Source: Nocardiopsis salina YIM 90010 | GTDB taxonomy: Bacteria > Actinomycetota > Actinomycetes > Streptosporangiales > Streptosporangiaceae | Direction: 5' to 3' | Length of the DNA stretch: 44,394 bases | NCBI RefSeq assembly: GCF_000341025.1 | Contig: NZ_ANBF01000032.1 | Coordinates: 53,823 to 98,216 of the forward strand | Shown: positions 24,824 to 33,387 of the stretch, one piece after another | How positions within the stretch are numbered: position 1 is the stretch's first letter | Layout: every line of letters starts with the position of its first letter | Notes under the pieces: model-generated | The model's database searches: none | What the model was told of the DNA's origin: nothing | Seen by the model: only the letters and a program-made list of their open reading frames with translations | Translations under genes and position numbers: made by a program

Positions 24824-25675
24824 TCAGGCCCCCTCGGGGATCGCCGCGGGTGCCTCGGGCGCACGCCGCAGCAGGGCGGTGCGTCCGGACACGGTGGTGG
24901 TGGAGATGGACGCGGGGTCGACACCCACGCCGAGTGTTCCGCTCAGCGCGTTGCGGGCGGTCGCGGTCTTGCGGTCGAGCCCGAAGTCGGAGTCCAGGGT
25001 CCCGGTGACCGAGCGCAGTTCCGCGGAGGCGGAGGTTTCCGCGGGCACTCGGAGGGCGATCTCGCCGGAGACCGTCTTGAGCCGCACCTTCGCAGAGGGT
25101 GTGAGGTCCGAGTCGGCCAGGATCTGCCCCGAGGCGGTGTTGGCCCGCAGCGACGAGAGTCGCCCGCCGGCCACCGCGATGCGCCCGCTCGCGCTGTTGA
25201 AGCCGAGACTGCCACCCGGCCCGCGCACCGACACGTCGGCCGAAGCGGTGTTGATGTCGGTGTCACCGGAGACGTCGTCGAGGGTGACCTCGCCCGTCCC
25301 GGTCCTGATGTTGGTCCGCGCGGTCAACCCGGCCGCCACGACCGGGGCGCTCGCGGTGGTGACCTCGACGGGGCACTGGGACGGAACCCGCAGGTTCACC
25401 GTGGCCCTGCGTGAACCCACGCCCTTGTACGTGCCGAGCTGCACCGGCTTGAGCCGGTCGAGCAGCCCCTGTGCGGTGAGGTCCTCGTAGTGGATGGTGA
25501 GGATGCCCGCCTCCTGGGAGACCGTGACCGGCTCGCCGACCACGTCGGTGATCTCGAAGGTCACGGGGTCGTCCGTGGGCAGGATGTTGACGTGGCCGCC
25601 GATGATCCGGACGCGCAACGCGACGATGCCGTCCAGGGTCTGGGTCGTCGGCCTGTCGACGGTCCAGTGTGACAT
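24824..25675 (-). CDS. DUF4097-family beta-helix (adhesin-like) protein
   Basis: The 283-residue protein is a DUF4097-type repeat protein. Short strands recur, with motifs such as TGTGEVTLDDVSGDTDINTA, TASADVSVRGPGG, SASGRIAVAGG, TASGQILADS and TVSGEIALRVPA, as in a right-handed parallel beta-solenoid. It has no signal peptide or membrane anchor, so it should be cytosolic. The molecular role of this family is not established; members often pair with PadR regulators. ATG at 25675 gives the conserved start MSHWTVDRP; the frame upstream crosses the operator region. It is the first gene of the operon DUF4097-padR-small ORF. Confidence 0.88.
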   Translation of the reverse strand: MSHWTVDRPTTQTLDGIVALRVRIIGGHVNILPTDDPVTFEITDVVGEPVTVSQEAGILTIHYEDLTAQGLLDRLKPVQLGTYKGVGSRRATVNLRVPSQCPVEVTTASAPVVAAGLTARTNIRTGTGEVTLDDVSGDTDINTASADVSVRGPGGSLGFNSASGRIAVAGGRLSSLRANTASGQILADSDLTPSAKVRLKTVSGEIALRVPAETSASAELRSVTGTLDSDFGLDRKTATARNALSGTLGVGVDPASISTTTVSGRTALLRRAPEAPAAIPEGA

Positions 25676-25705
25676 CTGAGAGGTCCCTTCACTCGCTCCG
25701 TGTCT

Positions 25706-25750
25706 CTCACGATATGTCGCGAGTGGGGTGAACTCAAGATATGTCGTGGA
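25706..25750. promoter_or_regulatory. Two direct operator boxes upstream of the DUF4097-padR operon
   Basis: CTCACGATATGTCGCGAG at 25706-25723 is an imperfect palindrome. CTCAAGATATGTCGTGGA at 25733-25750 is a second copy sharing 14 of 18 bases. Copies start 27 bases apart, 31 bases upstream of the first gene. GATATGTCG is invariant. PadR autoregulation through these boxes is inferred. Confidence 0.6.
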
Positions 25751-25836
25751 TCCTGGGGGTCGGTCCGGGATCCCTCGGGGCTGCCTCGGGGACGACCCCG
25801 AGCAGGGGTGGGGGCCGGGGGCCGGACACACGGAAA

Positions 25837-25866
25837 GGGCCCGGGTCCGCGCACGGACCCGGGCCC
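25837..25866 (-). terminator. Terminator downstream of the DUF6104 gene
   Basis: A perfect 13-bp stem, GGGCCCGGGTCCG (25837-25849) with its complement (25854-25866), has a CGCA loop and is followed on the minus strand by TTTCC. It ends the DUF6104 transcript just after its stop. Confidence 0.82.
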
Positions 25867-25881
25867 CCTGGCCGGTACTGC

Positions 25882-26061
25882 CTACTCGTCGTCCTCGTCG
25901 TCCAACCGGGCCAACCAGGTGGCCAGGCGGTCGACCGAGGTCTCGAACTCGGGGTTCAGGTCGGTGAACACCCGCAGCTGCTCGGAGAGCCAGGCGAAGC
26001 TGAACTCCTCCTCACCGCGGCGGTTCTCCAGTTCCTCGATCCCACGGTCTGTGTAGTACAT
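25882..26061 (-). CDS. DUF6104 family small protein
   Basis: The 59-residue acidic protein begins MYYTDRGIEELENRRGEEEFSF and ends LATWLARLDDEDDE. It matches the small actinobacterial family I know as DUF6104, usually encoded next to the Kgd gene as here. Function unknown. The ATG is preceded by AAGAGGACC. The strong conservation of this family and its constant position suggest a link with 2-oxoglutarate metabolism, which is inference. It lies downstream of kgd on the same strand, beyond an intervening hairpin. Confidence 0.85.
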   Translation of the reverse strand: MYYTDRGIEELENRRGEEEFSFAWLSEQLRVFTDLNPEFETSVDRLATWLARLDDEDDE

Positions 26062-26075
26062 GGTCCTCTTGTCAC

Positions 26076-26230
26076 GGCCTCGCGGGCTCGGCCGGGGCTA
26101 CGGGCGTCGGATGCCGGGGTGCTTCGTCCTCGTCCACGCCTGACGCTCGTTCCTCGCTCTCGGCTCGACTCCTCCTGCAGCACGCCGGCACGCCCTCTGC
26201 GTTTATCAGGGCCTCGCGGGCTCGGCCGGG
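26076..26230. repeat. 21-base exact direct repeat flanking the DUF6104-kgd spacer
   Basis: The 21 bases at 26076-26096, beginning GGCCTCGCGGG, recur exactly at 26210-26230, 134 bases apart, both between the DUF6104 and kgd genes. No coding region spans them. They could be recombination-prone or a duplicated regulatory element. Confidence 0.5.
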
Positions 26231-26253
26231 CTCGGGGCGTACCGAGCCCGGCC
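26224..26253 (-). terminator. Hairpin after kgd
   Basis: GGCCGGGCTCGG (26224-26235) and CCGAGCCCGGCC (26242-26253) form a 12-bp stem with a 6-base loop, 10 bases after the kgd stop. There is no U-tract. It may stop or reduce readthrough into the DUF6104 gene. Confidence 0.65.
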
Positions 26254-26263
26254 CCCGCCCGTC

Positions 26264-29200
26264 CTACTCGGCGGGCGGGAACACCGTGTCCACCAGGGCC
26301 CGCTGCTCGGCCTCGTGACGCTTGGCCGAACCGGCGGCCGGGGACGAGGAGGCCGGACGCGAGATCCGGGTGAAGGGACGGTCGAGCTGCTCGGAGAAGA
26401 CCAGAGCGACGAAGGGCCACGGACCCATGTTCGCCGGCTCCTCCTGCACCCACAGGACCTCGCCCGCGTTCGGGAAGGCCTTGAGCTGCTCGCGGATCTC
26501 CTCGATCGGCAGCGGGTAGAGACGCTCGGCACGGATGATCGCCGTGTGCTTGTCCCCGCTGGCCTTCCGGGCCGCGTCCAGGTCGTAGTAGATCTTGCCC
26601 GAGCAGAGCACGACGCGGCGCACCTGGTCCGGCTCGATCGAGTCGTCGCCGATCAACGGCTCGAAGTGGCCGTTGGTGAAGTCGGCGGCGGCCGAGACGG
26701 CGGCCTTGTTGCGCAGCAGCGACTTGGGCGTGAACACCACGAGCGGCCGCTCGAGCGGCGACTTGGCCTGCCAGCGCAGCAGGTGGAAGTAGCTTGCCGG
26801 GTTGCTCGGGTTGGCGACCGTCATGTTCTCCTGCGCGCACTGCTGCAGGAACCGCTCGATGCGGGCCGACGAGTGGTCGGGGCCCTGGCCCTCGTAGCCG
26901 TGCGGCAGCAGCAGGGTGACGCTGGAGCGCTGGCCCCACTTCTGCTCACCGGAGCTGATGTACTCGTCGATGATGGTCTGCGCACCGTTGACGAAGTCGC
27001 CGAACTGCGCTTCCCACATCACCAGCGACTCGGGCCGGGTCAGGGAGTACCCGTACTCGAAGCCCAGCGCCGCGTACTCGCTCAGCAGCGAGTCGTGCAC
27101 GTGGTACTTCGTGGTGCCGTTGTCGAACTGCTTGAGCGGCGTGTAGGCCTCGCCGGTCTCGCGGTCCATGATCGTGGCGTGGCGCTGGGTGAACGTACCG
27201 CGGCGGCTGTCCTGACCGATCAGGCGCACCGGGTGGTCGTCCAGCAGCAGCGAACCGAAGGCCAGCAGCTCACCGGTGGCCCAGTCGATGGTGTCCTTCT
27301 CGACCATCTGTGCGCGGCGCGTGAGCTGCGGGGCCAGGCGCGGGTGCGCCGTGAAGCCCTCGGGCAGGCTGACCTGCGTGTCGATGACCCGCTTGACGGT
27401 CTCGTCGGAGATCGCGGTGTCGACCTTGGTGTGGTCGAGGTGCGACTCGGTGAAGACCTCGGGGCGCACGACCGAACCGGGCTCGACCGGCTTCTTCTCG
27501 ACCTCGCGGGTCTCGGTGAAGGCGCGCTCGAGCTCGTTCTGGAAGTCGCGCAGGGCCTGCTCGGCCTCTTCCATCGTGATGTCGCCGCGGCCGACCAGGG
27601 CCTCGGTGTACAGCTTGCGGGTGGAGCGCTTGCTGTCGATCACGTCGTACATCAGCGGCTGGGTGAAGGCCGGGTTGTCGCCCTCGTTGTGACCACGGCG
27701 GCGGTAGCACACCAGGTCGATGACGACGTCCTTCTTGAACGCCTGACGGTAGGCGAAGGCCAGCTCGGCGACGCGGACCACGGCCTCGGGGTCGTCCCCG
27801 TTGACGTGGAAGATCGGGGCCTGGACCATCCGCGCCACGTCGGTGGCGTAGACGCTGGAACGGCTGTCGTTCGGCGAGGTGGTGAAGCCGACCTGGTTGT
27901 TCAGGACGACGTGCACCGTGCCGCCGGTGCGGTAACCGCGCAGCTGGGACAGGTTGAGCGTCTCGGCGACCACACCCTGGCCGGCGAAGGCCGCGTCACC
28001 ATGGATGAGCAGCGGCAGCACGGTGAAGCCGTGCGGACCCTTGTCGAGCACGTCCTGCTTGGCGCGGACGATGCCCTCCAGGACCGGGTTGACCGTCTCC
28101 AGGTGAGAGGGGTTGGCGGCGAGGTTGATGTCGATCTTCTCGCCGTCGTAGGTCTCGAAGACGCCCTCGGTGCCCAGGTGGTACTTGACGTCACCGGAAC
28201 CGTGCGAGCTGCGCGGGTCGAGGTTGCCCTCGAACTCGCCGAAGATCTGCCCGTAGGACTTGCCGCAGATGTTGCCCAGTACGTTGAGGCGGCCGCGGTG
28301 GGCCATACCGATGATGGCCTCGTCGAGCCCGGCCTTGGCGGCCTTGGTGATCACACCGTCCAACAGCGGGATCAGGGACTCGCCTCCCTCGAGGGAGAAG
28401 CGCTTCTGGCCCACGTACTTGGTCTGCAGGAAGGTCTCGAACGCCTCGGCGCTGTTGAGCCTGTGCAGGATGCGCAGCTGTTCCTCGCGGTCGAGCTTCT
28501 CGTGCTCACGCTCGACGTGCGCCTGGATCCACTCGCGCTCCTCCGGACTCTGGATGTGCATGTACTCGATACCCACTGTGCGGCAGTAGGTGTCGCGCAG
28601 CACGCCGAGCACGTCGCGGAGCTTCATGACCTGCTTGCCGCCGAAGCCCCCGGTCGGGAACTCGCGGTCGAGGTCCCACAGCGTCAGCCCGTGCTCGAGG
28701 ACGTCGAGGTCGGGGTGCTTGCGCTGCTCGTGCTCCAGCGGGTTGGTGTCGGCCATGAGGTGGCCGCGCACACGGTAGGCGTGGATCAGCTCCTGGACCC
28801 GGGTGGTCTTGTCGAGCTGGGTGGCCGGGTTGACGTGGATGTCCTGCACCCAGCGGACCGGCTCGTAGGGGATCCTCAGGGACCTGAAGATCTCGTCGTA
28901 GAAGCCGTCCTCGCCCAGCAGGAGCTGGTGGATTCGGCGCAGGAACTCACCCGACTGCGCACCCTGGATGATGCGGTGGTCGTAGGTGGAGGTCAGCGTC
29001 ATGACCTTGCTGATGCCGAGCTCGCTCAGGGTGTCCTGGGACGCGCCTTGGAACTCGGCGGGGTACTCCATGGCCCCGACGCCGAGAATGGTGCCCTGCC
29101 CGGGCATCAGGCGCGGCACGGAGTGCACGGTGCCGATGCCGCCGGGGTTGGTGAGGCTGATGGTGGTGCCCTGGAAGTCAGGCACGCCCAGCTTGTTGTT

Positions 29201-29890
29201 GCGGGCCTTGCGGACCAGGTCCTCGTAGCCGCTCCAGAACTCCGCGAAGTCCATTTCCTCGGCGGCCTTGATGGAGGGCACGACCAGCTGACGGGAACCG
29301 TCGCCCTTCTGCAGGTCGATGGCCAGGCCGAAGTTGACGTGCTCGGGCTTGGCAACACCCGGCTTGCCGTCGACCTCGACGTAGGAGTAGTTCATCTCCG
29401 GCATGGCCGCGAGGGCCTTGGTCATCGCGTAGCCGATGATGTGCGTGAAGGAGACCTTCCCGCCTCGGGCACGCCGGAGGTGGTTGTTGATGACGATGCG
29501 GTTGTCGAACATGAGCTTGACCGGGACCGCGCGCACACTGGTCGCGGTCGGCAGCTCGAGACTGGACTCCATGTTGGTGGCCGTGCGCGCCGGAGCGCCG
29601 CGCAGGCGCTCGCGCTTCACGCCGTCCTCGTCGCCCGAGGCGGCGGGGGCCTTGTCCTTGGTGTCCTTCTTCGGCGCGGGGCTCTTGGCTGGGGCCTTGT
29701 TCTCGTTCTGCGTCTTCGCAGCACCCCCACTCTTCGAGCCGGCCGACTCCGCGGGCTTGTAGTCCGCGAAGAAGTTCCACCAGGCCTTGTCAACGGAGTT
29801 CCGGTCGTTCAGGTACTTCTGATAAAGCTCCTCGACCAACCACTCGTTCGGGCCGAAATCTGTCAGGGGTTGAGACGCCTGAGACGACAC
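26264..29890 (-). CDS. kgd: Multifunctional 2-oxoglutarate metabolism enzyme Kgd (E1/E2 fusion)
   Basis: The 1208-residue protein is the actinobacterial fusion of an E2-like acyltransferase and the E1 2-oxoglutarate decarboxylase/dehydrogenase. Order: a short N-terminal segment ([16 protein letters not shown]), a Lys/Ala-rich linker, the E2 domain (about 95-345) with [17 protein letters not shown], the E1 part ([12 protein letters not shown]-type block [13 protein letters not shown]; the thiamine region [30 protein letters not shown]), then the transketolase-like and C-terminal domains ([26 protein letters not shown]). There is no lipoyl domain, as usual for Kgd. The GTG at 29890 gives the conserved N-terminus but lacks a clear ribosome binding site. 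In relatives, GarA/OdhI-type proteins inhibit this enzyme. Confidence 0.96.
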   Translation of the reverse strand: MSSQASQPLTDFGPNEWLVEELYQKYLNDRNSVDKAWWNFFADYKPAESAGSKSGGAAKTQNENKAPAKSPAPKKDTKDKAPAASGDEDGVKRERLRGAPARTATNMESSLELPTATSVRAVPVKLMFDNRIVINNHLRRARGGKVSFTHIIGYAMTKALAAMPEMNYSYVEVDGKPGVAKPEHVNFGLAIDLQKGDGSRQLVVPSIKAAEEMDFAEFWSGYEDLVRKARNNKLGVPDFQGTTISLTNPGGIGTVHSVPRLMPGQGTILGVGAMEYPAEFQGASQDTLSELGISKVMTLTSTYDHRIIQGAQSGEFLRRIHQLLLGEDGFYDEIFRSLRIPYEPVRWVQDIHVNPATQLDKTTRVQELIHAYRVRGHLMADTNPLEHEQRKHPDLDVLEHGLTLWDLDREFPTGGFGGKQVMKLRDVLGVLRDTYCRTVGIEYMHIQSPEEREWIQAHVEREHEKLDREEQLRILHRLNSAEAFETFLQTKYVGQKRFSLEGGESLIPLLDGVITKAAKAGLDEAIIGMAHRGRLNVLGNICGKSYGQIFGEFEGNLDPRSSHGSGDVKYHLGTEGVFETYDGEKIDINLAANPSHLETVNPVLEGIVRAKQDVLDKGPHGFTVLPLLIHGDAAFAGQGVVAETLNLSQLRGYRTGGTVHVVLNNQVGFTTSPNDSRSSVYATDVARMVQAPIFHVNGDDPEAVVRVAELAFAYRQAFKKDVVIDLVCYRRRGHNEGDNPAFTQPLMYDVIDSKRSTRKLYTEALVGRGDITMEEAEQALRDFQNELERAFTETREVEKKPVEPGSVVRPEVFTESHLDHTKVDTAISDETVKRVIDTQVSLPEGFTAHPRLAPQLTRRAQMVEKDTIDWATGELLAFGSLLLDDHPVRLIGQDSRRGTFTQRHATIMDRETGEAYTPLKQFDNGTTKYHVHDSLLSEYAALGFEYGYSLTRPESLVMWEAQFGDFVNGAQTIIDEYISSGEQKWGQRSSVTLLLPHGYEGQGPDHSSARIERFLQQCAQENMTVANPSNPASYFHLLRWQAKSPLERPLVVFTPKSLLRNKAAVSAAADFTNGHFEPLIGDDSIEPDQVRRVVLCSGKIYYDLDAARKASGDKHTAIIRAERLYPLPIEEIREQLKAFPNAGEVLWVQEEPANMGPWPFVALVFSEQLDRPFTRISRPASSSPAAGSAKRHEAEQRALVDTVFPPAE

Positions 29891-29975
29891 GGCGGAGATC
29901 GCCCACTTCCGCAGCTCGCTTGTGAATGTGAATGACGACGGGTGGCTGTCTGGCCGGCCGGGCTCAGAACGCAGG

Positions 29976-30004
29976 GTTGTCCCCGCACCGGCGGGGAGGC
30001 ATCC
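29976..30004 (+). repeat. Solitary hairpin resembling a type I-E CRISPR repeat
   Basis: The 29 bases begin GTTGTCCCCGCACCGGCGGGG and end ATCC. The stem TCCCCGC/GCGGGGA, loop ACCG and length resemble actinobacterial type I-E repeats. Only one copy exists in the window, with no spacers and no cas genes. It may be a chance hairpin upstream of kgd. Confidence 0.3.
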
Positions 30005-30219
30005 GACCTGGCCAGCACTCGTCGGGTACCAGGCTACTTGTACCTGCCTCCCGTACGGGAACGCGGCCGGTGGGAAAACTGGGAGATAGGCAACAATCTT
30101 TCACACCAACATGCACGGAGCGCATGCGCACGGGCACGCTGCGCAGATAATTTGACCCTTTTGTCGGGTTTCCTGGCTGTGCAGTCGTGTGAAGGCTGTG
30201 TCCTCGTTCGGCCGGTCGG

Positions 30220-30237
30220 GGTGTGTGGGGTTACACC
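30220..30237. repeat. Inverted repeat GGTGT-N8-ACACC upstream of blaI
   Basis: GGTGT at 30220-30224 and ACACC at 30233-30237 flank eight bases. It is about 180 bases before the blaI start. It could be an operator for BlaI or for another regulator; the evidence is symmetry alone. Confidence 0.3.
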
Positions 30238-30374
30238 GTCCTCTGTCCCGCGCACGTGCAAGCAACCGTCGGTCCGGAGCGCCGGGCAGTGGCGAAACAC
30301 CGGCAGTGCGCCTCGCACCCGTACGGATGTGTGTGCTCTGCCGGGTTTCCCCACGCCGTGGCGGCCCACCTGCC

Positions 30375-30380
30375 TACGAT
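30375..30380 (+). promoter_or_regulatory. Likely -10 box of blaI
   Basis: TACGAT fits TANNNT and would place the transcript start near 30387, giving a leader of about 33 bases that contains the GGGGAGG ribosome binding site. No good -35 box is seen. Confidence 0.4.
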
Positions 30381-30419
30381 CGCGGTACGAACACCGTAAG
30401 TGAACGGGTGGGGAGGCCC

Positions 30420-30794
30420 ATGCGCGGGCTCGGGGAACTCGAAGCAGCCATCATGGACGCACTGTGGCGTGCGGAGGGGCCGATGTCGGTGCGCCAGGTG
30501 CGCGAGACCATGGTCTACGACCGCGACATCGCCTACACGACCGTCATGACCGTTGCCAACATCCTCTTCCACAAGGGGCTGCTCGACCGGGAGAAGGTCG
30601 GCCGCGCCTGGCTGTACTGGACCCGCGAGACCCACGCCGAGTACACCGCCCGGGTCATGGACGAGGTGCTGAGCACCGGCCCCGATCCCGGCGCGACCCT
30701 GCGCAGTTTCGTGGAGCGCCTCAGCGACGAGGACATGGTGCGCTGCCAGCGCGTGATCGGCCAGATCCGAGACCGCCGAGGCATCCCGGGTTGA
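30420..30794 (+). CDS. BlaI/MecI/CopY-family transcription repressor
   Basis: The 124-residue protein is a compact winged-helix repressor of the Penicillinase_R family: LGELEAAIMDALWRAEGPMSVRQVRETM, IAYTTVMTVANILFHKGLLDREKVGRAWLYWTRETHAEY, then a dimerisation helix with LRSFVERLSDEDMVRCQRVI. Family members repress beta-lactamase, copper or respiration genes and are inactivated by a membrane protease of the BlaR type. No BlaR1-like protease gene is adjacent; the convergent neighbour is an MFS exporter. ATG at 30420 follows GGGGAGG by four bases, which fixes the start over the longer open frame. Confidence 0.9.
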   Translation: MRGLGELEAAIMDALWRAEGPMSVRQVRETMVYDRDIAYTTVMTVANILFHKGLLDREKVGRAWLYWTRETHAEYTARVMDEVLSTGPDPGATLRSFVERLSDEDMVRCQRVIGQIRDRRGIPG

Positions 30795-30798
30795 TCCC

Positions 30799-32025
30799 TC
30801 AGCCTCGCCGCCGGAGCCTGCGCACGCTCGGCACGGCCGCCGCCGCGAACGTGGCCAGCAGCGTCGCCGACGCCACCAGCGCCAGCGCCCGTCCGGGACC
30901 CGAGCCCTCAGCCACCGGGCCGATCGCGATCTGGCCCACCGGCATCGCCACGAACGATCCCAGCGCGTCGTAGGAGTAGACCCGCGACAGGCGTTCCTGC
31001 GGCACGTTCTCCTGCACCGACACCTCCCAGGCCACGACGAACTGCTCGACCGCCACCCCGGCCACGAACATCGCCGCGAACAGCAGCGGCAGTGGTGACG
31101 GCCCCATGAGGGCGAAGAACGGCACGGTCTGCACCGTCACCAGCGCCGTCCCGTACAGCAGGGCTCGGCGCGGCTGCCACCGGGCCGCCAGGACCCCGCC
31201 GATCAGCAGGCCGACGCTGTTGGCCGCCATCAGCAGGCCCCACGCCGTGCGGCCGAACGTCTCGTCGGCGACCCCCGGGCCCAGCACGGTCGTGGCCGCC
31301 GCCCACCCGGCGTTGACCACCATGAACTGGAGCACGACCACCCACACCCAGGTCCGGGCCGTGAACTCGCTCCACCCCTCCCGCAGGTCGGTGAGCACGT
31401 CGGCGCCACCGGACGCGCCCTCGGCACCGGGCACCTTCAGGAGGAGGAAGACCGCACCCGCCGCCGCGAACATCAGCGCGTCCACAGCGATGGCCCACCC
31501 CGGTCCGACGAGACCGACCACGACACCGCCGATGGACATGCCCGAGAGCATTCCGCCGTGCTTGACGATCCCGATCAGGGCGTTGGCCTGCCGCAACAGG
31601 CGGTACGGGACGGTCTGCGGCGTCAGAGCGGCCGAGGCCGGCAGGTTCGCCGCGGCGGCGGCCCCGTTGACCAGGCTCAGCGCCACCATCAACGGCAACG
31701 ACGCGGTCCCGGTGAGCAGCGCGATGGCCAACAGTCCCTGCGTTCCGGCCGCGAGCGCGCACGCGCCCCGCAGCACCAGCGCGCGCGGGAGGCGGTCGGC
31801 GATCACTCCGCCCAACAGCAACAGGGAGACGTTGGCGATCGAGCGCGCCCCGACCACCAGGCCGACCTGTGCGAGCGAGCCGGTGACGTCCAGGACCGCG
31901 AAGGACAGTGCCACCCCCGCCATCCCGTTGCCGAAGAGCATGAGACCCCGGCCGAGTGCGAGCGCGCGGAACGGTCCGTACGCCAGAGGTGCGGCGATCC
32001 CCGGACCGCCGAGAGCCCGTGCCAT
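30799..32025 (-). CDS. MFS transporter (EntS/MFS_3-like exporter)
   Basis: The 408-residue protein has about twelve hydrophobic segments. The N-terminal half begins GPFRALALGRGLMLFGNGMAGVALSFAVLDVTGS and the loop between helices 2 and 3 reads LLLGGVIADRLPRALVL, an MFS signature A variant. The pattern VYSYDALGSFVAMPVGQIAIGPVAE near residues 340-365 is typical of MFS_3 members, which include siderophore and drug exporters. The substrate is unknown. The gene converges on blaI with only four bases between stops, so transcription of one may hinder the other. No siderophore genes are nearby. Confidence 0.88.
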   Translation of the reverse strand: MARALGGPGIAAPLAYGPFRALALGRGLMLFGNGMAGVALSFAVLDVTGSLAQVGLVVGARSIANVSLLLLGGVIADRLPRALVLRGACALAAGTQGLLAIALLTGTASLPLMVALSLVNGAAAAANLPASAALTPQTVPYRLLRQANALIGIVKHGGMLSGMSIGGVVVGLVGPGWAIAVDALMFAAAGAVFLLLKVPGAEGASGGADVLTDLREGWSEFTARTWVWVVVLQFMVVNAGWAAATTVLGPGVADETFGRTAWGLLMAANSVGLLIGGVLAARWQPRRALLYGTALVTVQTVPFFALMGPSPLPLLFAAMFVAGVAVEQFVVAWEVSVQENVPQERLSRVYSYDALGSFVAMPVGQIAIGPVAEGSGPGRALALVASATLLATFAAAAVPSVRRLRRRG

Positions 32026-32105
32026 CCCCGCCCCTTCCGCCGACCGGGGGCACGATGCCTCGCCGCCGCGCCCGCGTCAACGGGTTTTCCACCCGTGCAC
32101 GCGGG

Positions 32106-33185
32106 TCAGGTGAGGATCCAGCTCCGGCCCTCGGCGGCGAGCTTCTCCACGAGGGTGGCGCTGTCGTGCTCCTTGGCGAACAGGTGCTCGGGGCGGGTGA
32201 TGGGCACAGCCCACAGCCAGTGCACGGGGTCGCCCTGGAAGCTCAGCCCCGACAGGTCCGGCGGGGTAGGGCCACCGGAGAGCGCAGCCGGGTCGGAGAG
32301 CAGCAGCACCGCGCCGGCCCCGCCCCGCATCGCGCGGTCCTCGTCGTTGTCCAGCCACTTGACCGTGTGCCCGTGGCCGAACCAGGTCACCGCACGCCAG
32401 GGAAAGGCACCGATCCACCGGAAGACCCGCGCCGCCTGGTGCGCGGGCATCGTCGTGGCAAGCGCCAGCTCCACGCGCGCGTACGCGGAGGTGTCGGCCA
32501 TGTAGCGGTCCAGGGTGGGCATGCGCTGGCCGCACATCCCGACCGTCGACAGGATCGTGTACGGGCGCTCGGCCGTCGCGGGCCGCTCCGAGACGCGCAA
32601 CAGCGGGGGATGGCCGTCCGAGACGTCCCAGTAGTGGCCCGGGCCGCCTGCGGTGCGGTTGAGGTGGCTCAGCACGGTGCGCTGGACACTCCGCCAGGCA
32701 CCCGAGGCGCGGCGCCAGTCCCAGTAGGCCTCGGCGTGAACCACCCGGGGCCACAGCTGCTCGCGCACGGAATCCAGTTCCCACGCGTACGGGCTTCGGC
32801 CGATCGCCTCACGTGCGTACCCGGGGAGGCCGCTGTCGGCCTCGGCCCAGCCGGGAATGACGGCTAGCAGCCCCTCCTCGTCGACCAGCGCCACACCGTC
32901 GCCCTCCTCGAACCACACCGCCCGCAGGCACGACGGGTAGAACCGGGGACGTCCCGGTGGGTGCTTGGTGTGGGCCTCGGGCATCAGCGGTGCCCGGCCC
33001 TCGAAGAGGCCGCCCGACTCGTCGACGACGGGCGCCACCTCGTGGTTGGCCAGCCACACGGGCACGCGGATGCGCCCGCGCGCGTCCAGTAGGTAGGCGG
33101 CAGTGGTGTGGGAATCGCACTCCACGACGACTCTGCGGCTCTGGTAGGGGCTGATCTCGTCGAGAAGGACGTCGATCCCTGTCAC
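32106..33185 (-). CDS. Suppressor of fused (SUFU) domain protein with N-terminal extension
   Basis: The 359-residue protein has two parts. Residues about 1-165 resemble no family I can name; they include VVVECDSHTTAAYLLDARGRIRVPVWLANH and many acidic positions. Residues about 190-359 fit the bacterial SUFU-like domain: RPYTILSTVGMCGQRMP, RVELALATTMPAHQ, FRWIGAFPWRAVTWFGHGHTVKW, and HWLWAVPITRPEHLFAKEHDSATLVEKL at the end. Such domains occur in bacterial immunity and toxin-related proteins, but the role here is unknown. The GTG at 33185 follows GGGAGGG. The gene diverges from rlmN. No toxin gene is adjacent. Confidence 0.75.
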   Translation of the reverse strand: MTGIDVLLDEISPYQSRRVVVECDSHTTAAYLLDARGRIRVPVWLANHEVAPVVDESGGLFEGRAPLMPEAHTKHPPGRPRFYPSCLRAVWFEEGDGVALVDEEGLLAVIPGWAEADSGLPGYAREAIGRSPYAWELDSVREQLWPRVVHAEAYWDWRRASGAWRSVQRTVLSHLNRTAGGPGHYWDVSDGHPPLLRVSERPATAERPYTILSTVGMCGQRMPTLDRYMADTSAYARVELALATTMPAHQAARVFRWIGAFPWRAVTWFGHGHTVKWLDNDEDRAMRGGAGAVLLLSDPAALSGGPTPPDLSGLSFQGDPVHWLWAVPITRPEHLFAKEHDSATLVEKLAAEGRSWILT

Positions 33186-33261
33186 CGGCCCTCCCACGTG
33201 CCGCTCCCGTGTTGTCGACCAACGGCGACGAAACCCCGGCGGGTGTCGTCCGCGCAGTGCG

Positions 33262-33267
33262 TAGAAT
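33262..33267 (+). promoter_or_regulatory. Likely -10 box of rlmN
   Basis: TAGAAT at 33262-33267 is a good -10 match, preceded by TGCG, which resembles an extended -10. No convincing -35 was found. It lies 120 bases before the rlmN start. Confidence 0.4.
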
Positions 33268-33387
33268 CGACGGTAGTGCCCTGACAGGCGGAGCCGTACT
33301 GCGGCCGCGTATAGGTCGTATAACGACCAGAACCGCCGCCGCTTCGCGCCGGGCCCCGACCATCGACTCCACGTCCTACGGATTCCT

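Larger units (their letters stand above)
29891..30419. other. Divergent region between kgd and blaI without a gene
   Basis: This 529-base region has no convincing coding sequence. It holds a solitary hairpin at 29976-30004 resembling a type I-E CRISPR repeat, an inverted repeat at 30220-30237 and a likely blaI -10 box TACGAT at 30375-30380, all listed or discussed separately. The stretch 30050-30200 is AT-richer than its surroundings and may carry the kgd promoter, which I could not place. Confidence 0.5.

Noticed and set aside
26315-29935. Plus-strand open frame of 1206 codons antisense to kgd
   Set aside because: It mirrors kgd, lacks a ribosome binding site and its translation is low-complexity Val/Leu/Asp/Gly sequence. 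It is a GC-bias shadow.
29976-30004. CRISPR array
   Set aside because: Only one repeat-like copy, no spacers, no cas genes. Kept only as a solitary hairpin.
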